Notes: generated by a model from the sequence alone, not told the origin. Positions 27,556 to 34,985 are shown, counted from the stretch's first letter. The stretch: 35,205 nucleotides of DNA from Sphingomonadales bacterium (GCA_025351405.1 JANXVZ010000014.1:1-35205), one strand, 5' to 3'. A program made the numbers and translations.

Positions 27556-28154
27556 AACGCGTCGGGCTGTTGGGCGGCTCGTTCAATCCCGCCCATGCCG
27601 GCCACCGCCATATCAGCCTCGAAGCCATGCGCATCCTCGGGCTCGACGAGGTCTGGTGGCTGGTCAGCCCGCAGAACCCGCTCAAACCTGCGGCCGGCAT
27701 GGCGCCGCTCGGCGCGCGGCTGGCGTCGGCGCTGGCAGTGTCCCGCCACCCGCGCATCCGACCGATGGCCATCGAGGTGGACCTTGGCACCGTTTACGCC
27801 GTCGATACGGTCGCGGCGCTGCAACGGCGCCACCCCGGCACCGCGTTCATCTGGCTGATGGGGGCGGATATCCTGCCCCAACTGCATCGCTGGCACCGCT
27901 GGCGCGCCTTTGCCGGGGCGCTGCCGCTTGCCGTCCTGGCGCGGCCGCGCCATGTCGGCGCCGCATTGACCTCCCCGGCGATGGCGTGGCTGCGGCGCTG
28001 GCGGCGGCCGCGCGGCGATGCGCGCAACTGGCCGTCATGGCGATTGCCGGCGATCATCATTCTGGATATCCGTCGCTCCGCACTTTCTGCGACGACGTTG
28101 CGCGCGGCGAATCCGCTTTGGGCGCAGGATGTGCTACACCCGCCCGGTTGCTGA
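27552..28154 (+). CDS. nadD: Nicotinate-nucleotide adenylyltransferase NadD
   Basis: The product is 200 residues from GTG at 27552, overlapping proA as GTGA. The nucleotidyltransferase motif GGSFNPAHAGH lies at 8-18. WWLVSPQNPLK, FIWLMGADILPQLHRWHRW and the closing DIRRSALSATTLR (in place of the ISST-R motif) are NadD features. It joins nicotinate mononucleotide and ATP to make deamido-NAD. It sits before rsfS and rlmH, a conserved order in many bacteria. Confidence 0.95.
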   Translation: MKRVGLLGGSFNPAHAGHRHISLEAMRILGLDEVWWLVSPQNPLKPAAGMAPLGARLASALAVSRHPRIRPMAIEVDLGTVYAVDTVAALQRRHPGTAFIWLMGADILPQLHRWHRWRAFAGALPLAVLARPRHVGAALTSPAMAWLRRWRRPRGDARNWPSWRLPAIIILDIRRSALSATTLRAANPLWAQDVLHPPGC

Positions 28155-28176
28155 CGATGAAGACAGGATTTGCGAT

Positions 28177-28656
28177 TTGATTCCGAACGAGGGGGCCACC
28201 CCCACCAAAAGCGTAGCCAGCCAGGTGACGCCCAAAAAGACCATCACCAAGCGCGCCGTTGCGGCAAAGAACAGCGCCGAGGTCGATGCCCATATCGAAG
28301 CCCTGCACGCGATGATCCTGCAATCGCTGGAGGATGACCAGGCGGTCGAGATCGTTTCGATCCCGCTCGCCGGCAAGACCAGCATTGCCGACTATATGGT
28401 CATCGCCAGCGGCCGCTCCGGGCGGCAGGTGGCTTCGATGGCGACCAAGATCGCCGAAAAGATCAAGACCGAGTTCGGCCTGCCGGCACGGCTGCAAGGG
28501 CTGCCGACCGCCGATTGGGTGCTGATCGATGCCGGCGATGTCATCGTCCATGTCTTCCGGCCCGAGGTGCGGGTGTTCTACAACCTTGAAAAGATGTGGG
28601 CGTTCGACAGCGAGCCCAACCCCGGCGAACCGCGCATGGGTGCGCTGGCCCGCTGA
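28177..28656 (+). CDS. rsfS: Ribosome silencing factor RsfS
   Basis: The product is 159 residues if TTG at 28177 is the start (AGGA nine bases upstream); GTG at 28225 would remove the first 16. The first 40 residues are a basic Lys/Thr/Ala-rich tail. The conserved fold then shows VEIVSIPLAGKTSIADYMVIASGRSGRQV, LPTADWVLIDAGDVIVHVFRPEVRVFYNLEKMW in order, the RsfS/DUF143 signature. RsfS binds uL14 and blocks subunit joining in starved cells. It lies 22 bases after nadD and 22 bases before rlmH. Confidence 0.95.
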   Translation: MIPNEGATPTKSVASQVTPKKTITKRAVAAKNSAEVDAHIEALHAMILQSLEDDQAVEIVSIPLAGKTSIADYMVIASGRSGRQVASMATKIAEKIKTEFGLPARLQGLPTADWVLIDAGDVIVHVFRPEVRVFYNLEKMWAFDSEPNPGEPRMGALAR

Positions 28657-28678
28657 GACCGGACGCGCCGGAGCCGGC

Positions 28679-29095
28679 ATGAAGCTGACGATCATCGCGC
28701 GCGGGCGGATCGGCGCCTCGCCCGAAGCCGATATCGTCGAACGCTATCGGGCGCGGATGCGCGGCGAAATGGCGATCATCGAAATCGGCGACACCGCGCC
28801 CTGGCCGCGTTTCGAAGGCGGCCGCACCGTGGTGCTCGATGAAACCGGCCGCGATCTTAGCTCCGAAGGGCTTGCCGATCGCCTGCGCGGCTGGCGCGAC
28901 GACGGCGTGCGGGAAACGCGCTTTCTTGTCGGTGCCGCCGATGGCCATGATGTGGCGACCCGCGCCGGGGCGGACCTGCTGTTGGGATTCGGCAAGGCGA
29001 CATGGCCGCATATGCTGGTGCGGGCGATGCTGGCGGAACAGCTTTATCGCGCCGGCACGATTCTCGCCGGGCACCCGTACCACCGGGCCGGGTAA
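28679..29095 (+). CDS. rlmH: 23S rRNA (pseudouridine1915-N3)-methyltransferase RlmH
   Basis: The product is 138 residues with GGAG six bases before ATG. The SPOUT-class SAM-binding knot is seen in FLVGAADGHD and in the C-terminal run containing PHMLVRAMLAEQLYRA and HPYHR. It is about 17 residues shorter than the E. coli enzyme, mostly in the first half. It methylates pseudouridine 1915 in helix 69 of 23S rRNA. It ends the obgE-to-rlmH gene run. Confidence 0.95.
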   Translation: MKLTIIARGRIGASPEADIVERYRARMRGEMAIIEIGDTAPWPRFEGGRTVVLDETGRDLSSEGLADRLRGWRDDGVRETRFLVGAADGHDVATRAGADLLLGFGKATWPHMLVRAMLAEQLYRAGTILAGHPYHRAG

Positions 29096-29129
29096 CCGCT
29101 GCCCCTGCGCGCCAGGGCAGGAACAGCGG
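29096..29129. terminator. Stem-loop between convergent genes
   Basis: CCGCTG (29096-29101) and CAGCGG (29124-29129) pair, or alternatively CTGCCC (29099-29104) with GGGCAG (29115-29120). It fills the gap between rlmH and the minus-strand hydrolase. No T-run follows in either direction. Confidence 0.35.
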
Positions 29130-29136
29130 TAGCCGT

Positions 29137-29952
29137 CTAGGCGTCGAGGAAGGCGATCAGGTCGCGGCTGACTTCGTCCTTGTGGGTGGCCAGCACGCCA
29201 TGCGGCGCACCCTCATATTCGATCAACTGGGCGTGCGGGATGGCGCGGGCGGCGGCACGGCCGGTGATATCGATCGGCACGGTCTTGTCGGCGGTGCCGT
29301 GGATGATCAGCGTCGGCATGGTGAAGGCCGGCAAATCGTCGCGGAAATCGGTCTTGCCGAAGCTGTCGACACAATCGAGCGTGCCCTTCAGCCCGGCTTG
29401 CAACGCCACCTGCAACGACCATTCGACCTGTTCATCGCTGACCGGGTGGCTGATCATGCCGACACCGTAGAAATCCTTGAGAAAGCCCTTCAAAAAGCCG
29501 GCGCGGTCCTTCTTCAACCCGGCCTTGATGCCTTCGAAGACCGATTCGTCGGCACCATCGGGATGATCGGCGGTCTTCAGCATGAACGGCACCACCGAGG
29601 AGATCAGCGCCACCTTGCGGACATCGCCGTGGCGGCTGAGGTAGCGGGCGATCTCGCCGCCCCCCATCGAAAAGCCGACCAGTGCCGGGTCCTCGACTTC
29701 CATCACCTCGATCACCGCCGCCAGGTCATCGGCGAGCGTGTCATAGTCGTAGCCTTCGAACGGCTGGTCCGACCGGCCAAAGCCGCGGCGGTCATAGCTG
29801 ATCACCCGATAACCGTGGTTGGCCAGCGCCAGTGCCTGGTCATCCCAGCTATCGGCGCTCAGCGGCCAGCCGTGGATGAGCACGACGGCCGGGCCTTCGC
29901 CCCATTCCTTGACATACAGCGCGGTGCCATCGTCGGTTTCGATCATCGGCAT
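29137..29952 (-). CDS. Alpha/beta hydrolase (non-haem chloroperoxidase/esterase type)
   Basis: The product is 271 residues from ATG at 29952 with an excellent ribosome site (GAGGAG, spaced about seven bases). The oxyanion segment HGWPLSADSW and RGFGRSDQPFEGYDYDT are typical of the cofactor-free haloperoxidase/esterase branch. The catalytic triad is Ser95 (GFSMGGGE), Asp222 (HGTADKTVP) and His251 (GAPHGVL). It is cytoplasmic, as there is no signal peptide. The physiological substrate is unknown; perhydrolase or esterase activity is common in this branch. It lies in opposite orientation between rlmH and ctpA. Confidence 0.92.
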   Translation of the reverse strand: MPMIETDDGTALYVKEWGEGPAVVLIHGWPLSADSWDDQALALANHGYRVISYDRRGFGRSDQPFEGYDYDTLADDLAAVIEVMEVEDPALVGFSMGGGEIARYLSRHGDVRKVALISSVVPFMLKTADHPDGADESVFEGIKAGLKKDRAGFLKGFLKDFYGVGMISHPVSDEQVEWSLQVALQAGLKGTLDCVDSFGKTDFRDDLPAFTMPTLIIHGTADKTVPIDITGRAAARAIPHAQLIEYEGAPHGVLATHKDEVSRDLIAFLDA

Positions 29953-30098
29953 GGTCTGTCTCCTCGCAAAAGCTACCCATCTAACCCCGCGCATGGTGGC
30001 AGGTTGCGATGACAGGCGTGCGTCACCAGAGCCGGGATGGCGCGCGGCGGCGTATCTGCTATCTTGTGGCGATTGTGTTTTCGAAGGTCGCGCCGCCC

Positions 30099-31490
30099 AT
30101 GACGTCACGCTGGAAAATCGCCCTGCCCCTCGCCGCGCTGGCATTGATCCCGGCGTCCGCCGCCGTGCACGCCGCCGCCGAAAGCGACACCTACAAGCAG
30201 CTCGACGCCCTGATGGATGTTTTCGAGCGCGTGCGCAGCGATTACGTCGACAAGACCGACGACAAGGCGCTGATCGAGGGCGCCATCAACGGCATGCTCG
30301 CCAGCCTCGATCCGCATTCGTCGTACCTCGATGCGCGCGATTTCCAGAACATGCGCCAGACGACCGATGGTGAATATGGCGGGCTGGGCCTGACCGTCAC
30401 CACCGAGGATGGCGCCGTCAAGGTCGTGTCCCCCACGGATGATACCCCGGCGGCGCGCGCCGGCATCAAGTCGGGCGACTACATCACCCATCTGAACGGG
30501 GAGCTGATTTATGGCGCATCCCTGCAGGACGCCGTCGACAAGATGCGCGGCACGCCGGGCAGCGTCGTCAAGATCACCGTGGTCCGCGAAGGCGCCACCA
30601 AGCCGCTCGAATTCACCCTCAAGCGCGAAGTCATCCAGATCCGCCCGGTCAAGTTCGAAACCCGCGGCAATGTCGGCGTCATCCGCATCGCCTCGTTCAG
30701 CAAGCAGACCGGCGAAGCCACCCGTGCCGCCGTCACCGCGATCGAGAAAAAGCTGGGGCCGTCGCTGGCCGGCTTCATCATCGACCTGCGCTCCAACCCC
30801 GGCGGCCTGCTCGACCAGGCCATCGAAGTCAGCGATGTGTTCATGGACAAGGGCGAAATCGTCTCCCAACGCGGCCGCAGCAAGAACGACATCCAGCGCT
30901 ATTATGCCAAGTCCGGGGACATGACCGGTGGCAAGCCGATCGTCGTCCTCGTCGATGAAGGCTCGGCCTCCGCGGCGGAAATCGTCGCCGGCGCGCTGCA
31001 GGACCAACGCCGCGCGCTCGTGCTCGGCCAGCGCAGTTTCGGCAAGGGATCGGTCCAGACGCTGATTCCGCTGTCGCAGGACACCGCCCTGCGGCTGACC
31101 ACGGCGCGCTACTTCACGCCTTCGGGGCGCAGCGTCCAGGAAAACGGCATCGAGCCCGACGTCCAGGTGCCGCAGCTTTCGGATGCCACCTACAAGGATC
31201 GCCCGCGCGTCCGCGAGGCCGATCTGCGTCGCCACCTGATCAACGAGATCAAGGACGGCACCGAAAAGATCGTCGAAAGCGACAATGGCCCGGATCCGCG
31301 CTTCACCGCCACCGCCGATGACCTGAAGAAAAAGGGCATCATCGACTTCCAGCTCGATTACGCCACCAAGCTGCTGACGCGGTTGGCGCCCGGCCTGCCG
31401 CCGGTGCAGACGGCGGCGATCACGCCCCGCCAGCCGCCGGTGCAGACGGCGGCGGTTGCGCCAACGTCCGGTGTTGCAAAGCAGAAGTAG
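30099..31490 (+). CDS. ctpA: S41 family C-terminal processing peptidase (CtpA/Prc)
   Basis: The product is 463 residues from ATG at 30099, which leads directly into a signal peptide (residues 1-26, LPLAALALIPASAAVHA). An N-terminal helical region, a PDZ domain (about 82-165, EYGGLGLTVTTEDG, RAGIKSGDYITHLNG) and the S41 protease domain follow. The catalytic Ser-Lys dyad is Ser291 (GSASAAEI) and Lys316 (SFGKGSVQT). It trims periplasmic substrates from the C-terminus, often cell-wall hydrolases or lipoproteins. The tail carries a duplicated PPVQTAA segment. In related genomes it follows rlmH and envC; envC is not seen here. Confidence 0.95.
   Translation: MTSRWKIALPLAALALIPASAAVHAAAESDTYKQLDALMDVFERVRSDYVDKTDDKALIEGAINGMLASLDPHSSYLDARDFQNMRQTTDGEYGGLGLTVTTEDGAVKVVSPTDDTPAARAGIKSGDYITHLNGELIYGASLQDAVDKMRGTPGSVVKITVVREGATKPLEFTLKREVIQIRPVKFETRGNVGVIRIASFSKQTGEATRAAVTAIEKKLGPSLAGFIIDLRSNPGGLLDQAIEVSDVFMDKGEIVSQRGRSKNDIQRYYAKSGDMTGGKPIVVLVDEGSASAAEIVAGALQDQRRALVLGQRSFGKGSVQTLIPLSQDTALRLTTARYFTPSGRSVQENGIEPDVQVPQLSDATYKDRPRVREADLRRHLINEIKDGTEKIVESDNGPDPRFTATADDLKKKGIIDFQLDYATKLLTRLAPGLPPVQTAAITPRQPPVQTAAVAPTSGVAKQK
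31398..31454 (+). repeat. 21-bp direct repeat at the ctpA 3' end
   Basis: Two identical 21-base copies at 31398-31418 and 31434-31454, 36 bases apart start to start, encode PPVQTAA twice in the disordered tail of CtpA. Confidence 0.9.
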
Positions 31491-31577
31491 CGGGCGGCGG
31501 GGGCCTTAAAAAATACCTCGTCTGCCCCGTTGTTGCTGCTAAACCACCCGCCGACCCCCACCGATCGGACCCGCGCC

Positions 31578-32147
31578 TTGCTTCGCCGCCTTTATGACTG
31601 GACGATCAAGCGTGCAGCCGGCCGGGATGCCGAATATTGGCTCGCCGGGGTCAGCGCCGTCGATGGCGCCATGTTCCCGATTCCGCCCGAGCTGTTGCAG
31701 ATCCCGATGGCGATCGCCCGGCCCGAACGCGCGCTGCGGGTCGCCGCCATCGGCGCGTTGTCGTCGGCGGCCGGCGCGCTGCTCGGCTATGGCATCGGCG
31801 CGCTGTTGTACCAGGGTGTCGCGGTGCCGCTGCTGCGGCTGACCGGGCATCTGGCGCAGTTCGAGGCGTTCCTCCACGATGTCGCCGGCAATGTCTGGCT
31901 GTGGCTGCTGGCGTTCTGCCTCGGGCCATCGGTGGCGGCGATCGCGGCGGGCAGCGTCGGGCTGGGCATCGCCGCGACGCTGGCGGCGTCGCTGGTCGGT
32001 CGCGGCGGGCGTTTCCTCATCGTCGCACTGCTGCTCAAATATTACGGGCGCCATGCCGCGCTGTTGATCGATCGTTATTTTCATCTGGTCGCCGCCGGAA
32101 TCGCGGTGCTGGCGCTTGGGTTCGTGGTGGTGCGCTATGCGATATGA
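31578..32147 (+). CDS. YqaA-like inner-membrane protein (SNARE-associated/VTT domain family)
   Basis: The product is 189 residues from TTG at 31578, chosen because homologues begin with a pattern like LLRRLYDWT; a TTG at 31530 would add 16 residues that look non-coding. No ATG is available near the N-terminus. The family core is GVSAVDGAMFPIPPELLQIPMAIARP, with the Pro-rich re-entrant segment FPIPPELL, followed by about four hydrophobic helices. Members are relatives of DedA proteins with unclear transport roles. Its end overlaps dsbB by 11 bases, which supports co-translation. Confidence 0.8.
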   Translation: MLRRLYDWTIKRAAGRDAEYWLAGVSAVDGAMFPIPPELLQIPMAIARPERALRVAAIGALSSAAGALLGYGIGALLYQGVAVPLLRLTGHLAQFEAFLHDVAGNVWLWLLAFCLGPSVAAIAAGSVGLGIAATLAASLVGRGGRFLIVALLLKYYGRHAALLIDRYFHLVAAGIAVLALGFVVVRYAI

Positions 32148-32619
32148 CCGGGCGGTACTGGGCGGCGCCGGCGCGCTGCTGACGATTCTGCCGCTGGCGT
32201 TGCTGGGCAGCGCGCTGGGCTTTCAATATCTCGGCGGCCTCGCGCCGTGCGAAATGTGCATGTGGCAGCGCTGGGCGCTGGTCGGCGCGCTGGTGTTCGC
32301 CACCGCCGGCTGGATGGGCTTTCGGTCCGGCACGGCGCGGCCCTTGTTCATGCTGGCGGCGCTCGCCGTGCTCGCTGGCGCCGGCATCGCCGCCTTTCAT
32401 GTCGGCGTCGAGCAGCATTGGTGGAAGGGCATCACCCGCTGCGCTGCCGCCGCCACCAGCGGATCGACCGCCGACATCATTTCCCAGGTCCTCGCCCAGC
32501 CGATGATCCGCTGCGACGCCATCGCCTGGTCGCTTTTCGGCATTTCCATGGCAGGATACAACGCGATCATCTCAGGGTTTGGCGGAGGCTATGCGCTATG
32601 GCGACTGATACGGCGGTAA
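32137..32619 (+). CDS. dsbB: Disulfide bond formation protein B (DsbB)
   Basis: The product is 160 residues with four hydrophobic helices. The first periplasmic cysteine pair is Cys38-Cys41 in APCEMCMWQRW, and the second pair is Cys102 (TRCAAA) and Cys126 (IRCDAIAWSLFGIS). These match the quinone-linked oxidase that re-oxidises DsbA. It starts inside the previous gene's end and overlaps coq7 by 22 bases. Pairing with a ubiquinone-synthesis gene is notable because DsbB passes electrons to ubiquinone. Confidence 0.92.
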   Translation: MRYDRAVLGGAGALLTILPLALLGSALGFQYLGGLAPCEMCMWQRWALVGALVFATAGWMGFRSGTARPLFMLAALAVLAGAGIAAFHVGVEQHWWKGITRCAAAATSGSTADIISQVLAQPMIRCDAIAWSLFGISMAGYNAIISGFGGGYALWRLIRR

Positions 32620-33161
32620 GGCACCTACCCGAGAGACATTTGCCGGGCGATGCGCGCATCGACACGGCGCCGATGGTGCGGGTCAACCAGGCCGGCGAAT
32701 ATGGCGCGGCGCGCATCTATGCCGGACAATTGGCGGTGATGGGCCGGCGTTCGCGGGTATCCGGCGAAATCCGCCACATGGCGGCGCAGGAGCAGCGCCA
32801 CCTCATCGCCTTCGATGCGCTGATGACCCGGCGCGGCGTCCGCCCGACGATCTTCTCGCCCGTTTGGCACGTCGCCGGCTATGCGCTGGGCGCGGCCACG
32901 GCGCTGCTCGGGCCAAAGGCCGCGATGGCCGCCACGGTCGCCGTCGAAACCGTCATCGACCAGCATTACGGCGAACAGGCCGAAGCCCTTGCCGGCGGCG
33001 CCGACCCCGAACTCGCGGCGATGGTCGATGACTTCCGCGCCGACGAAGTCGCCCACCGCGATACGGCGGCCAGCCACAGCGGCGAGAACGGCTTTCCGCT
33101 GATGCAGGCGATCATCCGCGCCGGCTGCCGCACGGCGATTGCGGTGGCAAAGCGGGTTTAG
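32598..33161 (+). CDS. coq7: 5-demethoxyubiquinol-8 5-hydroxylase, Coq7 family
   Basis: The product is 187 residues. ATG at 32598 lies within the dsbB end. The di-iron ligand set is complete: Glu34 (NQAGEYGA), Glu65 and His68 (EQRH), Glu117 (VETVI) and Glu150 with His153 (DEVAH). VRVNQAGEYGAARIYAGQL is the strongest family stretch. It performs a late hydroxylation in ubiquinone synthesis under air, at the membrane surface. An internal ATG at residue 26 is a possible shorter start. Confidence 0.96.
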   Translation: MATDTAVRHLPERHLPGDARIDTAPMVRVNQAGEYGAARIYAGQLAVMGRRSRVSGEIRHMAAQEQRHLIAFDALMTRRGVRPTIFSPVWHVAGYALGAATALLGPKAAMAATVAVETVIDQHYGEQAEALAGGADPELAAMVDDFRADEVAHRDTAASHSGENGFPLMQAIIRAGCRTAIAVAKRV

Positions 33162-33272
33162 CGGGCGGGTTGGCGATGCCGGGTGGGTGTCGCCGCCATT
33201 CGAGGCGAAGAGAAGCCGCGAAGATTGGCCCGAAAGCGGACATGCCAAAGGCATTGTGATAACAACAGCCGA

Positions 33273-33911
33273 ATGGCGAACCTCATTTTGACGACATTCG
33301 ATCGGGTTTCTCAAATGCCGCGCGGCTACGTGCGTGACCTGCGTGTGCGTTGGGCGCTCGAAGAGGCAGGATTGCCCTATCGTGTGGAAAGCGTGCCATT
33401 CCGCGATCGCAGGCCCGAGCATTTCGCGCATCAGCCGTTTGGCCAAGTGCCTTGGCTCACCGATGGCGACATCTCGATCTTCGAGAGTGGCGCGATCCTG
33501 CTTCACCTCGGAGAACTGAGCAGCAAGCTGATGCCTGCCGAACCGCACGGGCGCAGCGCCGTCAAGGAATGGCTGTTCGCAGCGCTAGCTTCGGTCGAGG
33601 CTGCCAGCCAGCCATGGTCCTTCTTTGAATTTTCCGGTGAAACCGAAAAGACACCGATGCGGATGTTTTTCGATAGCTTTCTTGAGGCCCGGCTCAAGCA
33701 CATGGACACGGTGATGACAGGGCGTGAATGGCTGGCAGGGTCGTTTTCGGTCGCTGACATCATGAAGGCTGATGTGCTTCGTCTCGTAGACCGGTTCAAC
33801 GGATTGGCGGACTATGCGGCGTGTCGCGCGTACGTATCTCGGTCCACGTCGCGACCTGCATTCATCAAGGCGCATGCCGATCAGATGGCCCATTTTGCGG
33901 CCGCCGACTAG
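33273..33911 (+). CDS. Glutathione S-transferase family protein
   Basis: The product is 212 residues from ATG at 33273; no strong ribosome site is seen. The N-terminal thioredoxin-like domain covers residues 3-80, with FGQVPWLTDGDISIFESGAILLHLGE containing the cis-proline and the Glu-Ser pair that binds glutathione. The helical C-terminal domain includes GREWLAGSFSVADIMKADVL, the usual N-capping segment. Codons end in A or T more often than in the neighbouring core genes, so acquisition from elsewhere is possible. A small palindrome (33242-33254) lies about 18 bases upstream. Confidence 0.9.
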   Translation: MANLILTTFDRVSQMPRGYVRDLRVRWALEEAGLPYRVESVPFRDRRPEHFAHQPFGQVPWLTDGDISIFESGAILLHLGELSSKLMPAEPHGRSAVKEWLFAALASVEAASQPWSFFEFSGETEKTPMRMFFDSFLEARLKHMDTVMTGREWLAGSFSVADIMKADVLRLVDRFNGLADYAACRAYVSRSTSRPAFIKAHADQMAHFAAAD

Positions 33912-34348
33912 CAACCATGTGGCGCCGGAACCGCCATCGGCTGTTCGCCATTGGAAGCCAATCGTCTGTGCAATCTGCAATTTGAGCACACCCGAAGGGA
34001 TGGCCCGCGCATCATCTCCCTGCCCCGGCGACGCAACGGCTTCGCCTGCCGCTCTCGGCTGGCAGGGCATGCAGCCGGGACCGGAGCTGTCCTACAGGCG
34101 CGCGGCCCGCTATCGATTTCGGCTTGGCTGCTCTTTCTCAGCACTGTTTGACAAATGCCTCGGTGCGCCAAAGGTCAGTCAAATCGGAAGGTCAGGAAAA
34201 CGCCTCTTGGGGCTGACCTTCCAAATGAAAATCCAATGAAATCAATGCAGGTGAAACGTCGGTCTTTCCTGCAAAGTCGGGGTGCGACGCGCTTGCGTCG
34301 CGCCGGTCCGTCGCCGCAGCGCGACCGCTTCGACCGGGCGCGCCGTGC
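33912..34348. other. 437-base interval without a convincing gene
   Basis: No family-like reading frame was found. It contains an inverted repeat of ten bases, GGAAGGTCAG (34186-34195) and CTGACCTTCC (34213-34222); a further AAGGTCAG at 34171-34178 in direct orientation; and a seven-pair hairpin GCGACGC/GCGTCGC (34284-34290 with 34295-34301). A short frame near 34236 begins MKSMQVKRRSFLQS, which resembles a twin-arginine signal start but is not followed by a hydrophobic stretch in frame. Confidence 0.5.
34186..34222. repeat. Ten-base inverted repeat with a 17-base loop
   Basis: GGAAGGTCAG and CTGACCTTCC are exact complements. The loop is 34196-34212. A third partial copy (AAGGTCAG) precedes at 34171-34178. 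It has no T-run and could be an operator or a scar of a small mobile element. Confidence 0.7.
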
Positions 34349-34729
34349 CTAGTTGCAAATCTCCGGCCGCAGGCGATAGCGTCCATCCTCGAAGCCGGTG
34401 AACATCTGCTGGACGGCCGGATGCTGGACGGGTTCGCCATCGGCGTCGAGAATCAGGTTCTGCTGGCTGACATAGGCGACATAGGCCGATTCATCGTTTT
34501 CGGCGAGAAGGTGGTAGAAGGGCTGGTCCTTCCTCGGCCGCACGCCTTCGGGGATGGCGTTCCACCATTCCTCGGTGTTGTTGAACACCGGATCGACATC
34601 GAAGATGACGCCGCGGAACGGGAACAGCCGGTGCCGCACGACATCGCCGATGGTGAACGACGCCGGGGTGGCGTTTTCCGCCGCTGCGACCACGCTGGCC
34701 GCCTTCCTGTCAAACATCCGCTCGATCAT
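34349..34729 (-). CDS. hspQ: Heat shock protein HspQ (hemimethylated-DNA-binding/YccV-like fold)
   Basis: The product is 126 residues from ATG at 34729. The HspQ core is unmistakable: FTIGDVVRHRLFPFRGVIFDVDP, NTEEWWNAIPEGVRPRKDQPFYHLLAEN and YVAYVSQQNL. HspQ is an adaptor or modulator of Lon-type proteolysis and a heat-shock protein in enterobacteria. The start is uncertain: a strong GGAGG (34766-34762) lies five bases before an in-frame TTG at 34756 and 11 before a GTG at 34750, which would add nine or seven residues. A likely promoter with CCTATATA lies upstream. Confidence 0.92.
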   Translation of the reverse strand: MIERMFDRKAASVVAAAENATPASFTIGDVVRHRLFPFRGVIFDVDPVFNNTEEWWNAIPEGVRPRKDQPFYHLLAENDESAYVAYVSQQNLILDADGEPVQHPAVQQMFTGFEDGRYRLRPEICN

Positions 34730-34776
34730 GCGCCTAAGCCTTTGCAACACACCCAAAGCAGCCTCCTGCTGCACAC

Positions 34777-34805
34777 TATATAGGTACGGCGCACCTTGCG
34801 AAAAG
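34777..34805 (-). promoter_or_regulatory. Putative promoter of hspQ, possibly heat-shock type
   Basis: On the minus strand CTTTTC (34805-34800), 15 bases, then CCTATATA (34784-34777) precede the GGAGG ribosome site. The right-hand element is AT-rich and resembles the -10 of alphaproteobacterial RpoH promoters as I recall them; the left box is a poor match to CTTGAA or TTGACA. Confidence 0.4.
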
Positions 34806-34824
34806 AGTGTGGCTTCATGAAGGC

Positions 34825-34854
34825 TTGGCAACACGGCCACGCCTCGTCTATACG
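34825..34854 (+). promoter_or_regulatory. Predicted promoter for tRNA-Ser
   Basis: TTGGCA (34825-34830), an 18-base spacer and TATACG (34849-34854) lie about 42 bases before the mature 5' end of the tRNA. Confidence 0.5.
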
Positions 34855-34895
34855 CCGCCACTTCGACCGGTCACGCCAACGCGACCAGCGCTTCA

Positions 34896-34985
34896 GGAGA
34901 GGTGCCAGAGTGGTCGATCGGGACGGTCTCGAAAACCGTTGTGCTCGCGAGAGTACCGTGGGTTCGAATCCCACCCTCTCCTCCA
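34896..34985 (+). tRNA. tRNA-Ser, anticodon CGA
   Basis: The 90-base gene folds as a type II tRNA. Acceptor strands GGAGAGG (34896-34902) and CCTCTCC (34975-34981) pair fully. The anticodon arm is ACGGT-CTCGAAA-ACCGT, giving anticodon CGA for UCG codons. A long variable arm and the T-arm GTGGGTTCGAATCCCAC follow. CCA is encoded at 34983-34985. The base before CCA is T, whereas bacterial tRNA-Ser usually has G at position 73. Confidence 0.95.

Noticed and set aside
34284-34301. Seven-pair hairpin considered as a terminator for hspQ
   Set aside because: It lies about 48 bases past the hspQ stop but has no T-run on either strand, so I left it as a structural note only.
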